In this document: positions 35,901 through 44,938 of the stretch, one piece after another | Layout of the letters: the number at the start of each line of letters is the position of its first letter | How positions within the stretch are numbered: position 1 is the first letter of the stretch | NCBI RefSeq assembly: GCF_001306455.1 | Contig: NZ_LGTQ01000009.1 | Location: forward strand, 434,001-498,000 | Length of the DNA: 64,000 nucleotides | Source of the DNA: Jiulongibacter sediminis | GTDB taxonomy: Bacteria > Bacteroidota > Bacteroidia > Cytophagales > Spirosomataceae | Reading direction: 5' to 3' | Notes under the pieces: generated by a model | The model's input: only the letters and a program-made list of their open reading frames with translations | The model's database searches: none | Told to the model about the DNA's origin: nothing | Position numbers and translations under genes: made by a program

Positions 35901-38900
35901 TTATTACTCAAAGTCAATCCAGGAGTATTTCCCACTATTTCAATTCCTAATGGAATTTCATTTTCAATAGCCACATTGGTAGCTACGTTGGGTCCATTAT
36001 TGGTTACAGTGATAGTATAAACCACCTCGTCACCTATAGTAACTTCTGAAGCATTGCCGACGATCACGATACCCACTTCAGCGTCTTCCTCGTTGGTTTC
36101 ACAGCTATTGATAACCACTGTTACCTGAGAAGGATTGCTGTAGCAGCCTGTTGTTGATTTCTCAAACAAGTAGTATGTACCCGCTGGCATTGCTGAAACA
36201 TTTGAGAGCATTGGCGAACTTGGAGTCATTCCAGTATGGAATACAAACTCACCACCGTTAGTCTCAGGCGTGCTGTTAATAGCTGCTTCCAGATCAACTG
36301 AAGTGGCCGGGCAGGTATTGCTTACCATGTCGCTGATTGATGGAGAAGTGATAGTGCTAGAAGTAGTTACTGTAAATACATCTGAGCTTAAAGAGGCACA
36401 GCCTTCACTATTGAACACCCTCACGGTATACTCACCAGGCGTCTTTACTGTGATTGATTTAGTAGTGTCACCAGTGCTCCATAGGTATTCTGTTGCGGTT
36501 TCGTTCGCTGTCAGAATTACTGAGTCACCAAGACAAATATTCGGAGACTTATCAGAACTGATAGTTGGCTTGATAGTCACTCCATTTATTGTCAATGTTA
36601 CCGAAGACGTAGCAGCTTCACAAGAGCCGGATCCGTCTGGATCATTCGTTGTTAGTGTCAGTACCACCGAACCATTGGTTACGTCGTCAAGCGAGTAGAA
36701 GTATCTGGTTTGCGGCGAAGTGCTGTTCTCGAACGTTCCGCTACCTGAAGTTGTCCATGTTCCTGCCTGAGCGGCCCCACCAATACTTCCATTTAAGGTG
36801 TAGAAGTCAGAGCTTAGACAAATGGTGCTATCTGAACCTGCGTTTGCTGTGGCAGGATCAAGAGAGCAGTCAAGAGGGTTTTCACAAGCTATAATAGCAA
36901 CATCAATTTGAGCTCCAGGGCTGTAGCATCCGTTATTTCCTTTTTCAAAGACGTAGAAAGTGCCGCTACTAGCTATAGCCGATGCGTTTGTCACCGCAGG
37001 TGAGTTTGGCGAATTTCCAGTACGGAACACAAAAGTACCTCCGGAAACCGGAGAGCTTGTCACCCCGTTAGCAAGATTAACAGTTTCTACCGGACAGGTA
37101 TTTGTTAATGTGCTTACAGTAGGAGCTTGTATACTGTTAGCTGAAACACCTATGGTAACCACATTAGATGTTTCACTTTCACAAGTAGAGCCTTTACAAA
37201 TTGCTGAGTAGCTTGTCATGGTTATAGGTGATACTGTAATGACAGATCCAGTCTGACCATCAGACCAAACAACTGTGCCTACACAGCCGGCAGCTTCCAG
37301 GGTTGTTGAAGCTCCAAGACAAATCAAAGTATTATCGCAGCTAACCTGAGGAGGGAAAGGATTGCCAACATTAATCGTTGCAGGAGCGGAAATCTCACTC
37401 TCACAAGAACCAATCATACAGGTTGCAGTATATATTGTAGTTGCGGTAGGAGCAACAGTAATAGAAGATCCTGTTTCTCCAGTACTCCATTTTACTGTAC
37501 CCTCGCAGCCAAGTCCATTTAGAACCAATGAATCGCCCGGACATATTCTCGATGCACTGCAGCTAATAACCGGAGCATTTGGCGAAGTGATGACATCCAC
37601 CTCAACTGGGCTAGAGTTTCCACTGGAACATCCTCCAACCTGGCATATTGCTGTATAAACCGTTTTAGTAGTAGGAGAAACAGTAATGCTTGCTCCTGTC
37701 ATTCCGTTTGACCAGACTACTGTTCCTGAACAGCTGCTTGCCGTAATTGTAACCGTAGAACCTGAGCAAACTGTTGAACCGCTTGCCGTAATAGTTGGTG
37801 TTGATAGCGTACCAACGTTAACGGTGACAGTGTTTGAATTTCCACTTACACAAGAACCGCCGCTGCTACATGTTGCAGTAAAGGTTGTGGTTTGTGAAAC
37901 ATTCACAGTAATAGAGGTGCCGGTCATTCCATTTGACCACGCCACAGTTCCGGTACATCCTGAAGCTGTCAAGGTTACATCGGCAGGCTCACAGATGTCT
38001 GTAGCAGAAGCAGAAATGGTAGGTGCAATGCCATCTGTTACATTTATTGTAACATTTGAGGTGCTCACACAAATATTTCCACATGATACTGTATAATTGG
38101 TTGTCACCGTTGGTGTTACCGTGATCGAGCTTCCTGACTGACCAGTGCTCCAAACAATATTCTGATTACAGTTATCAACGGATAATGTTACTGTCTCACC
38201 TGAACAAATATTATTATCTGATGCAGTGATATTTGGAGTGGTTCCGGAACCTACACTTACAGTTTGACTTGCACTACCAGAACAGCTACCTGATCCGCAG
38301 AGAACAGTGTAGGTGGTAGAGTTCGTAGGTGAAACGGTAATACTTGGGGTAGTTTCTCCTGTACTCCATGAAATACCACCTGAGCAATTGCTTACTGTAA
38401 GTGTTGAGCTTTCCCCATTACAAATAGTATCAACGGACGCCACTATGGTTGGAGTTTGACCTGTACCAACAGTAATTGCCTGAGTGGCTGTTGCCGAACA
38501 TCCAACTGTACTCGTACAGATCACAGAGTAGGATGTCGTCATCGCCGGACTTACAGTTATACTTGCGGTAGACTGACCTGTGTTCCAGGTGATGCTACCA
38601 GAACAGTTGCTCGCTGAGAGGGTTACACTCTCACCAGAACATATCGTTGTTTTGCTCGCAGAAATAGTTGGAATTGGCAGTGAATTAACAACTATTACCA
38701 ACTGATTAGACGGAGCACTTTCACATGTATTTACCAAACACGTTGCAGTGTATGTTGTATTGCTTTCCGGACTTACAGTTATAGAAGTTCCGGTGGTACC
38801 ATTTGACCAGTGAACCGTTCCGTTGCATCCTATGGCGTTTAATACCGTAGACTCACCAAGACAGATATAAGCATTATTGGTAGAAATTACCGGGGTAGAT

Positions 38901-41900
38901 GGGTTACAATCATCCGTCACTGTGATGCTTACCGAATCATCATCATCCTCATTTGCTCCGGTGCCATTATTAGGTGTAGAGTCTGTATCATCCTGATCAG
39001 AAGCTGTTACCTGAGCGTAATTGACAATTGTGCCCGATCCGGTAACGGTGGCAGAAATTGTAAACTGAACAGTTTCGCCTGAAGGGATACTGGCAAACTG
39101 TGCCGTAACAGTTCCTGAAGCGAACGATGAGTTCGTAGATGAAATGAATGTTAATCCGGCAGGAATCACATCCTGAACTTCAACATTCGTAGCGTCATCA
39201 GGCCCGTCATTTGTTACTCTGATAGTGTAGCTGATAAGGTCTCCGGTAGCCGGAGTATTATTGCTTACCAGTTTCTGAAGTCTTAAATCTGAAACAGGAT
39301 CCGGTCCAATAACATTGATAATCTCATCGTCATCATCATCTTCGTTATTGGTTGCACTGTTTCCAGGTGTTGAGTCAACGTCAGTTTGATCTGCACTCTT
39401 CACTTGAGCTACATTCACAATACTTCCTGAAGTTGCCATAACTCTCGCAACATATGTCAGAGTTCTTGTTTGATTTACTCCAATGCTGGCAAAACTGCTA
39501 GTCAGTGTGCCATTATTATTGGTAAAGTTCGTACTGGATACAAAACTCAGACCTGAAGGTAAGATATCCTCAATAACTACATTGGTGGCCACATCTGGTC
39601 CGGCGTTCGATACTGAGATCGTATAGGTGACCAGATCATCAGGTTCAACATTTCTGTTGTCCGCAATTTTGATCAGACTAAGGTCAATAAATTCTTCACA
39701 AGGCTTTTCAATGATTGTTGTTATAGCTGCATTACTGAAACAGCCCGCAGCTGATTTTTCAAACAAATAGTACAAGCCTGCACCTACGGCAGTTGGATTA
39801 CTCACCAATGGCGAGGATGGGTCATTAGCCGTATGCCACTCAAAAGTGCTTCCCGGAATACTCACCGGATTAAGGATATGATCATTCAGGTTGATTGTTT
39901 CACCTGAGCATACCTCAACTGGCGTACTACATGTTGGAGTACCCGGAATTGCATTTACCACCACAGTGACAGGAACTCTCACGTTAGGACAACCAGGAGT
40001 ACCTACCGAAGTTAATTCTCCATAGTATGTCGTCGTGGTAGTTGGGTTGACTTCAAATTCAACTCCGCTGGCGGAAGTCCCAAATGGTGCACCTCCGGAA
40101 GATGAGTAATACCAGGCGATGCTGGCATCGTTTGAAGAAGTCGCCGAGAAAGAGGCGTAGTCACCCACACAAATGTTAGTGTTTAAAGCCGTGATAGCCG
40201 TAATTTCATAACACTGGCTGTCAAGATAGAAGCCGGCATCAATGGTTTGATCGTATTCACCTGCGGAGAGGTTAACAATGTGTGATGCTCCGGTGATAGG
40301 ATCGGCGTCACTATCCAGAGCGTCATCACCACCTTGATTATCATTGGTTGCGGTGTATCCGCTTGGTTGTCCAAAGACAACTACATAGTCTCCGGTAGCC
40401 AGATTGTCGAAAGCATAGAATCCGTTAGCATCTGTGGTAGTGCTGGCCACAAAAGCACCATTTGGTCTTTCAAGCGTTACTAAAACACCGTTTATACCCG
40501 GTTCTCCCGTGTCCTGAATACCATCCTGATCCAGGTCTTCCCATACGAAGTTACCAAGGCTGGCTTGCTCAGAGATTGTGAACACGGCACTGTCCTGATC
40601 ATCTTCGGATGGTATGTTATTATCTGGAGTTGAATCAACATCCGTGACCTCTTCACCATTTGGTCCTTTATCATCCGTGATTTCAGCCACATTTGAGTAA
40701 GAACCACTAGCGGTATTAGGATCAATAGCGAATGTAATATTGATTTCCTGACTTGTACCCGGTGCAAGGCTCAATAAAGCCGTATAGGTGGCGGCAGACG
40801 CACCATTCATATTCCAGTTACCATCAGCCAAAGTAAGGCCTGCAGGGAACCTGTCGGTAATTTCCACGCCGTTGGCTAATACATTTCCATTATTAAATAC
40901 ATTGATCGAGAATGTAATGGAATCACCCGGATAGAAAGGCCCGGCAGTTTCAATAGCTTTATTGATAGCAAGGTCAAAGTTCTGAGGTGCCTCCACAGTG
41001 ATGTCTTCATAATCATGATCATCTTCATCACCACCATTTTTCCCGTCCTGATTAATCTCATCATTAGTACTGGCTCCATCGTTACTACTATCAGAATCAG
41101 GAGTGGAGTCAATGTCAGTTTGGTCAGATCCTCCGGGACCTTTTGCTGAAGAGATCTCAGCAATATTTCTTATTGTTTGACCTTCAAATCCTGCATCGAT
41201 CGTGAAAGAAATTTGAACAGTTGTTTGTGTACCGGCCGCCAGACTGATCTGATTGTTATAGGTAGCTGTATTGGCTCCGGCCATTGACCAGTTGTTATTT
41301 GCAACTAAAGTCAGGCCTGCAGGCACATAATCAACAAGATTAACAAATGTGGCAAGAACATCGCCTTGGTTAATTACATCGATATCATAAGTAACAACCT
41401 GACCAGACTGATATGGAGCTGGAGTTCCCAGTGTTTTTCTTAGTGCAAGGTCGAAAGTAGCCTGAGGAGTAATTGTAATTACTTCTGAGTCATGGTCATC
41501 TTCGGAAGGAGCATCAGAGTTGATGTTATCCGGTGTTGAGTCAATATCTGTAACAGGGTCTCCGTTTGAGTCAAGTGCAGCTGAGATTTCAGCACTATTA
41601 ACAATAGAGCCAATAGCACTTCCGTCTATACTGAATGTAATGTTTACTGTGGTGGAGTTGCCTGCTGCAAGCGACAATAAGCTATTATAGGTCAATTTAC
41701 CCGGTGAAGTCTCCGCCCAATTGATATCAGACAAAGTTAGTCCGGCTGGTATGTAATCAGTAATTTCAATACCAATGGCATCGATATTTCCTTCATTGAT
41801 TACCTGAATTGCATAAGTAATGTTATCACCCGGTTCAAAAGGAGCAGAGGATATTACGTTTTTGGTTAACGCCAAGTCAAATACAGGAGCAGGCTGAGCA

Positions 41901-44371
41901 GTGATAGTGTCAGAATCATGATCATCTTCAGCATCAGGGTCAGTATTTGAAGTGTCTGGTGTAGAGTCAATATCGGTTACATCTTCCCCGATTGGTCCTT
42001 TTGCTGAGGCAATTTCAGCAGCATTCTCAATTAAACCTGAACCGGTAACAGTATAGGTAATATAGATTAATGTGTCATTCCCGGCAGAGAGAGTTAGCGG
42101 AGAATTCAGTTCAGCATTGCCTGTAATACCGTTTTCTGTCCAGTTTGCGTCAGTCAAAGTCAGTCCGGCCGGAGTATAATCTACGAGATTAATTTGTGTT
42201 GCATTCTGATTACCTTGATTTGAAACAGTTAAACCATAGGTAATCGTTTGCCCCACGTAATAGGGCCCTGAGATTACGATTGATTTTGAAAGAGCAAGAT
42301 CAAAGACAAAGTTTTGTGTTTCAACAACGAAACTTTCGAAATCGTGGTCGTCTTCATCACCTCCATTTTTCCCGTCTTGATTGATTTCGTCATTAATGGA
42401 AGTTCCGTCATTCGTTCTATCTTCATCAGGGGTAGAGTCAACATCAGTGATATCTTCTCCATTGGGTCCTTTAGTTGATGCAATTTCAGCTTCATTTCTT
42501 ATCGTTCCTGAGGCATCTGTATTGATTTGATAAGTAGCCGTAATAGTTGTGGAATCACCCGCTGCTAAACTAATATTCGGAATGTATCTTAAGGTATCGC
42601 CACTTTGTGCCCAGTTGTTAGTTACATTCAGGAAGGTCAGCCCGGATGGAACATAATCACTAACCTGTACAAAGTTGGCATCCAGATTTCCCTGATTGTA
42701 AACTTCAATTTCGAATGTAATCACATCACCAGGATTGTAAGGTCCGGCTGTTTGAAGTCTCTTCGTTAAAGCGAGGTCAAACACCTGTGGCTCAGGAAGA
42801 ACAGTAAAGACCTCGATATCGTGATCATCCTCGTCACCACCATTTTTGCCATCTTCGTCCACAGTATCGTTTGATACCGGGCCATCGTTATCAATAGTAT
42901 CGTCTGGTGTCGAATCAATATCAGTAACATCCACTCCAGCCGGGCCTTTGGCAGACGTGATTTCTGCCGCATTGGTAACGTCACCGGCAAAGCCGCTGCC
43001 AACTATAAATGTTACCTCAACATTTTCAGAAGATCCTACAGCTACACTTAATAAGTTATTATATCTGGCTATATCGCCATCAGCCGTCCAGTTATTGGCC
43101 TCTAACAAGGTTAAGCCGGCCGGAGTGTAGTCGGCAATAGAAACCTGAGTAGCCAGAATATTTCCTTGGTTAATAACTTCAAGATTGAAGATCACACTAT
43201 CACCTGCCACAAACGGACCAGCAGAAACCAAAGTTTTTCTCAATGCCAGGTCAAAATATACAGGGATAATACCAGCATCCACCGTATAGTTGTTTCTGTT
43301 GATGTCAACTGTTGGTCTGGTGTTGCCTAGGGAATCAAGAACATCGATGGTTACAATTTGAGTAAATCCATTTATCCCGGCATCTGAGTCAAGATCATCA
43401 GTGGTATTATCCTGAGCGGTAAAGTTTCTCCCATTTGGAGCGATAAACTGTACCTGATAATCTCCGTCCGTTAAAGAGTCAAAATGGTATAGACCGTTAG
43501 AATCTGTAAAAGTTGAATCAAGCAATGTACCTGAACCATTGTATAAATAAACCGTTACACCGGCAATTGCCGGTTCACCTGAATCCTGAATGCCATCTTC
43601 ATTGGTGTCTTCCCAAACATAATTTCCGATTTCACCGTATGGGCCTTCTTCAATCATAATGGCACAACAGCCCGTGGCCGGACAGGTAGAAACAGCTGTT
43701 TCAAATGTAAAATCTCCAGGTCCTGAAATTGTTAAGGATGAGTCCGGATTTACCGTAGCACCTTCAGTTCCTGCCGTAACGGCTACCCCATTTTTATACC
43801 AAATAATTCCTGAACCTGAGTTATATGGTGCAGGAATGCTAACTGTGTATTCATCTCCCGGATACCAGAATATGGGTACTGAGAAACATGTGGAGGAAAT
43901 ATCATCCTCCTGAAGAAGATTGTTGGCCGGGTTTGAGTCAATATCATTCTGATCAGCCGCCATAACCTGAGAGACATTGAAGAAAACTCCTCTTGCGGCT
44001 ACGTCAGCCGTAACCTCCAACAACACTGAATCCTGACCTGCCAAAGAGGCTACATCCCAGGTGATGATTCCATTTACTGGGTTATATACTGCTGTACCTG
44101 TTGCTGCGTTTGTACCAACATTTGTTATTGCTCCTAAAGGTAACTGGCTCTGAACCTGCACGCCTGTGGCTTGAAGAGTACCCTCATTTACCAAATAAAG
44201 GGAATATGTTATCTGATCTCCAATTGACGGTACAGAGTTATCAATATCCTGTCTTACTGCCAAATCAATGTCCTGAGCTGAGAGAATACCTGAAGAAAGA
44301 CCGATAAGCGTGACTATGGAAGCGGCCAGTTTAGAAAGTATCTTTGGAAACAATAAGATTGATGATCTCAT
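32933..44371 (-). CDS. Giant modular T9SS type B surface protein (DUF11, SdrD-B and Ig-like repeats)
   Basis: About 3,812 residues. The ATG at 44371 begins a good signal peptide (MRSSILLFPKILSK to ILSAQD); the frame stays open 69 codons further upstream. Modules from the N-terminus: a DUF11 domain; a Cys-rich module; SdrD-B (GNYVWEDTNEDGIQDSGEP); six DUF11 units of 140-160 residues starting F-D-L-A-L/I and ending in Asp-rich linkers with repeated DGKNGGDEDDHD; a second SdrD-B; more DUF11 units; eight tandem Ig-like units of about 73 residues with paired Cys and SITVSP cores (about 37150-38909); further Ig-like modules; five diverged DUF11-like units; and a C-terminal gliding-motility type (CHU_C) domain (GGISPNGDGLNDNL, then FKIFNRWGELVF). 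It is a T9SS type B export substrate, probably an adhesin. PorP/SprF and PorE-like genes follow. Confidence 0.93.
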   Translation of the reverse strand: MRSSILLFPKILSKLAASIVTLIGLSSGILSAQDIDLAVRQDIDNSVPSIGDQITYSLYLVNEGTLQATGVQVQSQLPLGAITNVGTNAATGTAVYNPVNGIITWDVASLAGQDSVLLEVTADVAARGVFFNVSQVMAADQNDIDSNPANNLLQEDDISSTCFSVPIFWYPGDEYTVSIPAPYNSGSGIIWYKNGVAVTAGTEGATVNPDSSLTISGPGDFTFETAVSTCPATGCCAIMIEEGPYGEIGNYVWEDTNEDGIQDSGEPAIAGVTVYLYNGSGTLLDSTFTDSNGLYHFDSLTDGDYQVQFIAPNGRNFTAQDNTTDDLDSDAGINGFTQIVTIDVLDSLGNTRPTVDINRNNYTVDAGIIPVYFDLALRKTLVSAGPFVAGDSVIFNLEVINQGNILATQVSIADYTPAGLTLLEANNWTADGDIARYNNLLSVAVGSSENVEVTFIVGSGFAGDVTNAAEITSAKGPAGVDVTDIDSTPDDTIDNDGPVSNDTVDEDGKNGGDEDDHDIEVFTVLPEPQVFDLALTKRLQTAGPYNPGDVITFEIEVYNQGNLDANFVQVSDYVPSGLTFLNVTNNWAQSGDTLRYIPNISLAAGDSTTITATYQINTDASGTIRNEAEIASTKGPNGEDITDVDSTPDEDRTNDGTSINDEINQDGKNGGDEDDHDFESFVVETQNFVFDLALSKSIVISGPYYVGQTITYGLTVSNQGNQNATQINLVDYTPAGLTLTDANWTENGITGNAELNSPLTLSAGNDTLIYITYTVTGSGLIENAAEIASAKGPIGEDVTDIDSTPDTSNTDPDAEDDHDSDTITAQPAPVFDLALTKNVISSAPFEPGDNITYAIQVINEGNIDAIGIEITDYIPAGLTLSDINWAETSPGKLTYNSLLSLAAGNSTTVNITFSIDGSAIGSIVNSAEISAALDSNGDPVTDIDSTPDNINSDAPSEDDHDSEVITITPQATFDLALRKTLGTPAPYQSGQVVTYDIDVINQGDVLATFVNLVDYVPAGLTLVANNNWSMAGANTATYNNQISLAAGTQTTVQISFTIDAGFEGQTIRNIAEISSAKGPGGSDQTDIDSTPDSDSSNDGASTNDEINQDGKNGGDEDDHDYEDITVEAPQNFDLAINKAIETAGPFYPGDSITFSINVFNNGNVLANGVEITDRFPAGLTLADGNWNMNGASAATYTALLSLAPGTSQEINITFAIDPNTASGSYSNVAEITDDKGPNGEEVTDVDSTPDNNIPSEDDQDSAVFTISEQASLGNFVWEDLDQDGIQDTGEPGINGVLVTLERPNGAFVASTTTDANGFYAFDNLATGDYVVVFGQPSGYTATNDNQGGDDALDSDADPITGASHIVNLSAGEYDQTIDAGFYLDSQCYEITAITALNTNICVGDYASFSATSSNDASIAWYYSSSGGAPFGTSASGVEFEVNPTTTTTYYGELTSVGTPGCPNVRVPVTVVVNAIPGTPTCSTPVEVCSGETINLNDHILNPVSIPGSTFEWHTANDPSSPLVSNPTAVGAGLYYLFEKSAAGCFSNAAITTIIEKPCEEFIDLSLIKIADNRNVEPDDLVTYTISVSNAGPDVATNVVIEDILPSGLSFVSSTNFTNNNGTLTSSFASIGVNQTRTLTYVARVMATSGSIVNVAQVKSADQTDVDSTPGNSATNNEDDDDDEIINVIGPDPVSDLRLQKLVSNNTPATGDLISYTIRVTNDGPDDATNVEVQDVIPAGLTFISSTNSSFASGTVTAQFASIPSGETVQFTISATVTGSGTIVNYAQVTASDQDDTDSTPNNGTGANEDDDDSVSITVTDDCNPSTPVISTNNAYICLGESTVLNAIGCNGTVHWSNGTTGTSITVSPESNTTYTATCLVNTCESAPSNQLVIVVNSLPIPTISASKTTICSGESVTLSASNCSGSITWNTGQSTASITVSPAMTTSYSVICTSTVGCSATATQAITVGTGQTPTIVASVDTICNGESSTLTVSNCSGGISWSTGETTPSITVSPTNSTTYTVLCGSGSCSGSASQTVSVGSGTTPNITASDNNICSGETVTLSVDNCNQNIVWSTGQSGSSITVTPTVTTNYTVSCGNICVSTSNVTINVTDGIAPTISASATDICEPADVTLTASGCTGTVAWSNGMTGTSITVNVSQTTTFTATCSSGGSCVSGNSNTVTVNVGTLSTPTITASGSTVCSGSTVTITASSCSGTVVWSNGMTGASITVSPTTKTVYTAICQVGGCSSGNSSPVEVDVITSPNAPVISCSASRICPGDSLVLNGLGCEGTVKWSTGETGSSITVAPTATTIYTATCMIGSCESEISAPATINVGNPFPPQVSCDNTLICLGASTTLEAAGCVGTVVWSDGQTGSVITVSPITMTSYSAICKGSTCESETSNVVTIGVSANSIQAPTVSTLTNTCPVETVNLANGVTSSPVSGGTFVFRTGNSPNSPAVTNASAIASSGTFYVFEKGNNGCYSPGAQIDVAIIACENPLDCSLDPATANAGSDSTICLSSDFYTLNGSIGGAAQAGTWTTSGSGTFENSTSPQTRYFYSLDDVTNGSVVLTLTTNDPDGSGSCEAATSSVTLTINGVTIKPTISSDKSPNICLGDSVILTANETATEYLWSTGDTTKSITVKTPGEYTVRVFNSEGCASLSSDVFTVTTSSTITSPSISDMVSNTCPATSVDLEAAINSTPETNGGEFVFHTGMTPSSPMLSNVSAMPAGTYYLFEKSTTGCYSNPSQVTVVINSCETNEEDAEVGIVIVGNASEVTIGDEVVYTITVTNNGPNVATNVAIENEIPLGIEIVGNTPGLTLSNNYLIATIPSMAVNATETFVYTGKITKSGVISNIAKIIAVDQTDPIKINNISRFDVECSTCLEICIATALDAVEEQQENGSYNVTFTSLVENCGNAELSGVSLTLDMLTMFGTTATYTMIQQPTVNSGSALVANSSFNGNSDQNILINTGSSLQPSDIDTVTWVINVVPNGDKGPFDGNSYVTGVAETIFGTTSEVSDVSNDGLIVDRTDATPTSVRLFKTPSIGIALAIIDTVRQADESLNVTYQAIVKNNGALDLYDVIVKDALSETYVSPITYSMVGVPTANAGSTLQINTNYDGDTDDALTLTGSTLAIGVADTIWFTVNVQPNDKTEFSNQATAQGTGALEDSSTESVVDVSNTGYNPDTPGSQPTILEINIENTQSVQTPCIGSALYAAEVTTQENGSVDVTYKAIIRNCGNVNLSNVRLCDSLTADFGAPVAVLLKSAPSVNSGSTLTIDSNYDGINNVCILDSTNSTLAPGKTDTISWTINLTLNSNNGPFRKNVTVMATSAGGSEVSDISNDGVNPDPVGEAPTVLNFNNLPDDIIGIAKELVSIENVEGNKFDVVFNFTLKNYGKIDFTGVQIQDNLALTFGDKVAIDSVRVFDASEGLTVNENFTGKGLLIDLLVDSTSTLAVNTTKMVSLFTRVDLTEADTSKYENMALAIGYHNGTSTDDQSTTGTNPDPDSDGTPFNNTIPTLIDFGTVVEPENTTPLGIAKAVTDTVSIVDGSYQVTYTVIVKNYGSNALTNIQLTDSLSHVFDDSTDFVLIVPPTVVDANASLKVNAAFDGITDLNMLVADSSSLAAGESDTLTFKVKVRNNSSQAITYNNTVYGSASDGSEIVTDKSNAGLNPDSDADNNPGNNNVPTPLTLKTGENTSNPNVAVLIPGGISPNGDGLNDNLVIEGITADDDVRFKIFNRWGELVFITENYKLLYPGANDGWNGTANTGIRVEKEDSKLPDGTYFYTAESTNVELFDGKPYYNFITISGGTRK

Positions 44372-44514
44372 AATGTCTGGTGACTTTGTAGTAGATGTCT
44401 GTGGATTTATTGACGTTCCAATTTTGTGAGAACAGCTACTACAAAAAGACCAGCTTTTGTTTTCAGACAGTCCGAGCTTCGTGCTTGAGGTCAGTTTTCG
44501 ACCAAGCCCTGCAG

Positions 44515-44533
44515 TCGACTTCAAAGAAGTCGA
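44515..44533 (-). promoter_or_regulatory. Perfect hairpin in the leader of the giant gene
   Basis: TCGACTTC and GAAGTCGA form an 8-bp stem with a 3-base loop, about 145 bases upstream of the start codon. There is no T run after it on the minus strand, so it is not a simple terminator; it could be a stability or regulator-binding element. Confidence 0.4.
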
Positions 44534-44668
44534 ATCGTCCTGAATGATTGGGGTCTGTATTGTAGAGGTTCTTACCATATGCGTTTTTTTTGTCCTGCAC
44601 CTTGAACTTAACTAAATCGGTGCCCAAAAAACAGTTTCATGCTTCCACTCTTTACGGGTTGGAACATT

Positions 44669-44698
44669 CAAATGGTAAAGAACTAAAATTGTGCCAAA
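44669..44698 (-). promoter_or_regulatory. Candidate promoter of the giant gene
   Basis: On the minus strand TTTG is followed, after 17 bases, by TACCATTTG, which differs from the TAnnTTTG consensus by one extra base. Position and direction fit the giant gene, but the match is imperfect. Confidence 0.3.
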
Positions 44699-44938
44699 GG
44701 GAAGAGCAGTATCCGTTTAATAAATCAAGCAGCAGTGGTAGTGTATAAGTGGCTGGCTATCAATTATTTAAATTGGTGACTATTTTTGAGTCTCTTACCT
44801 GATTATCAAGGTTTTTGGCGTTTGATAACCCAAAAAATCAGGAGTTTCCTGTAACTCTAAAACTGTGCCAAGATTTCAAACTTTTTGTTTCATTGGGACA
44901 GACCAAACGCTTATTTATCACTATAAAGGCGAAGTTGA

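Larger units (their letters stand above)
44372..44938 (-). other. Intergenic region and long leader upstream of the giant gene
   Basis: 567 bases without a convincing gene. It contains a candidate promoter at 44669-44698 and a perfect hairpin at 44515-44533, which would give a leader of about 290 bases. The part between 44700 and 44938 is AT-rich and probably ends transcription of the gene at 44939, but no clear terminator is visible. Confidence 0.45.

Noticed and set aside
36270-38096. Series of plus-strand open frames inside the giant gene
   Set aside because: They recur with the repeat period of the giant protein, as expected for shadows of repeated codons.
37150-38909. CRISPR-like periodic repeat array
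   Set aside because: Period is about 220 bases, repeats are diverged and in frame with protein modules; not a CRISPR.
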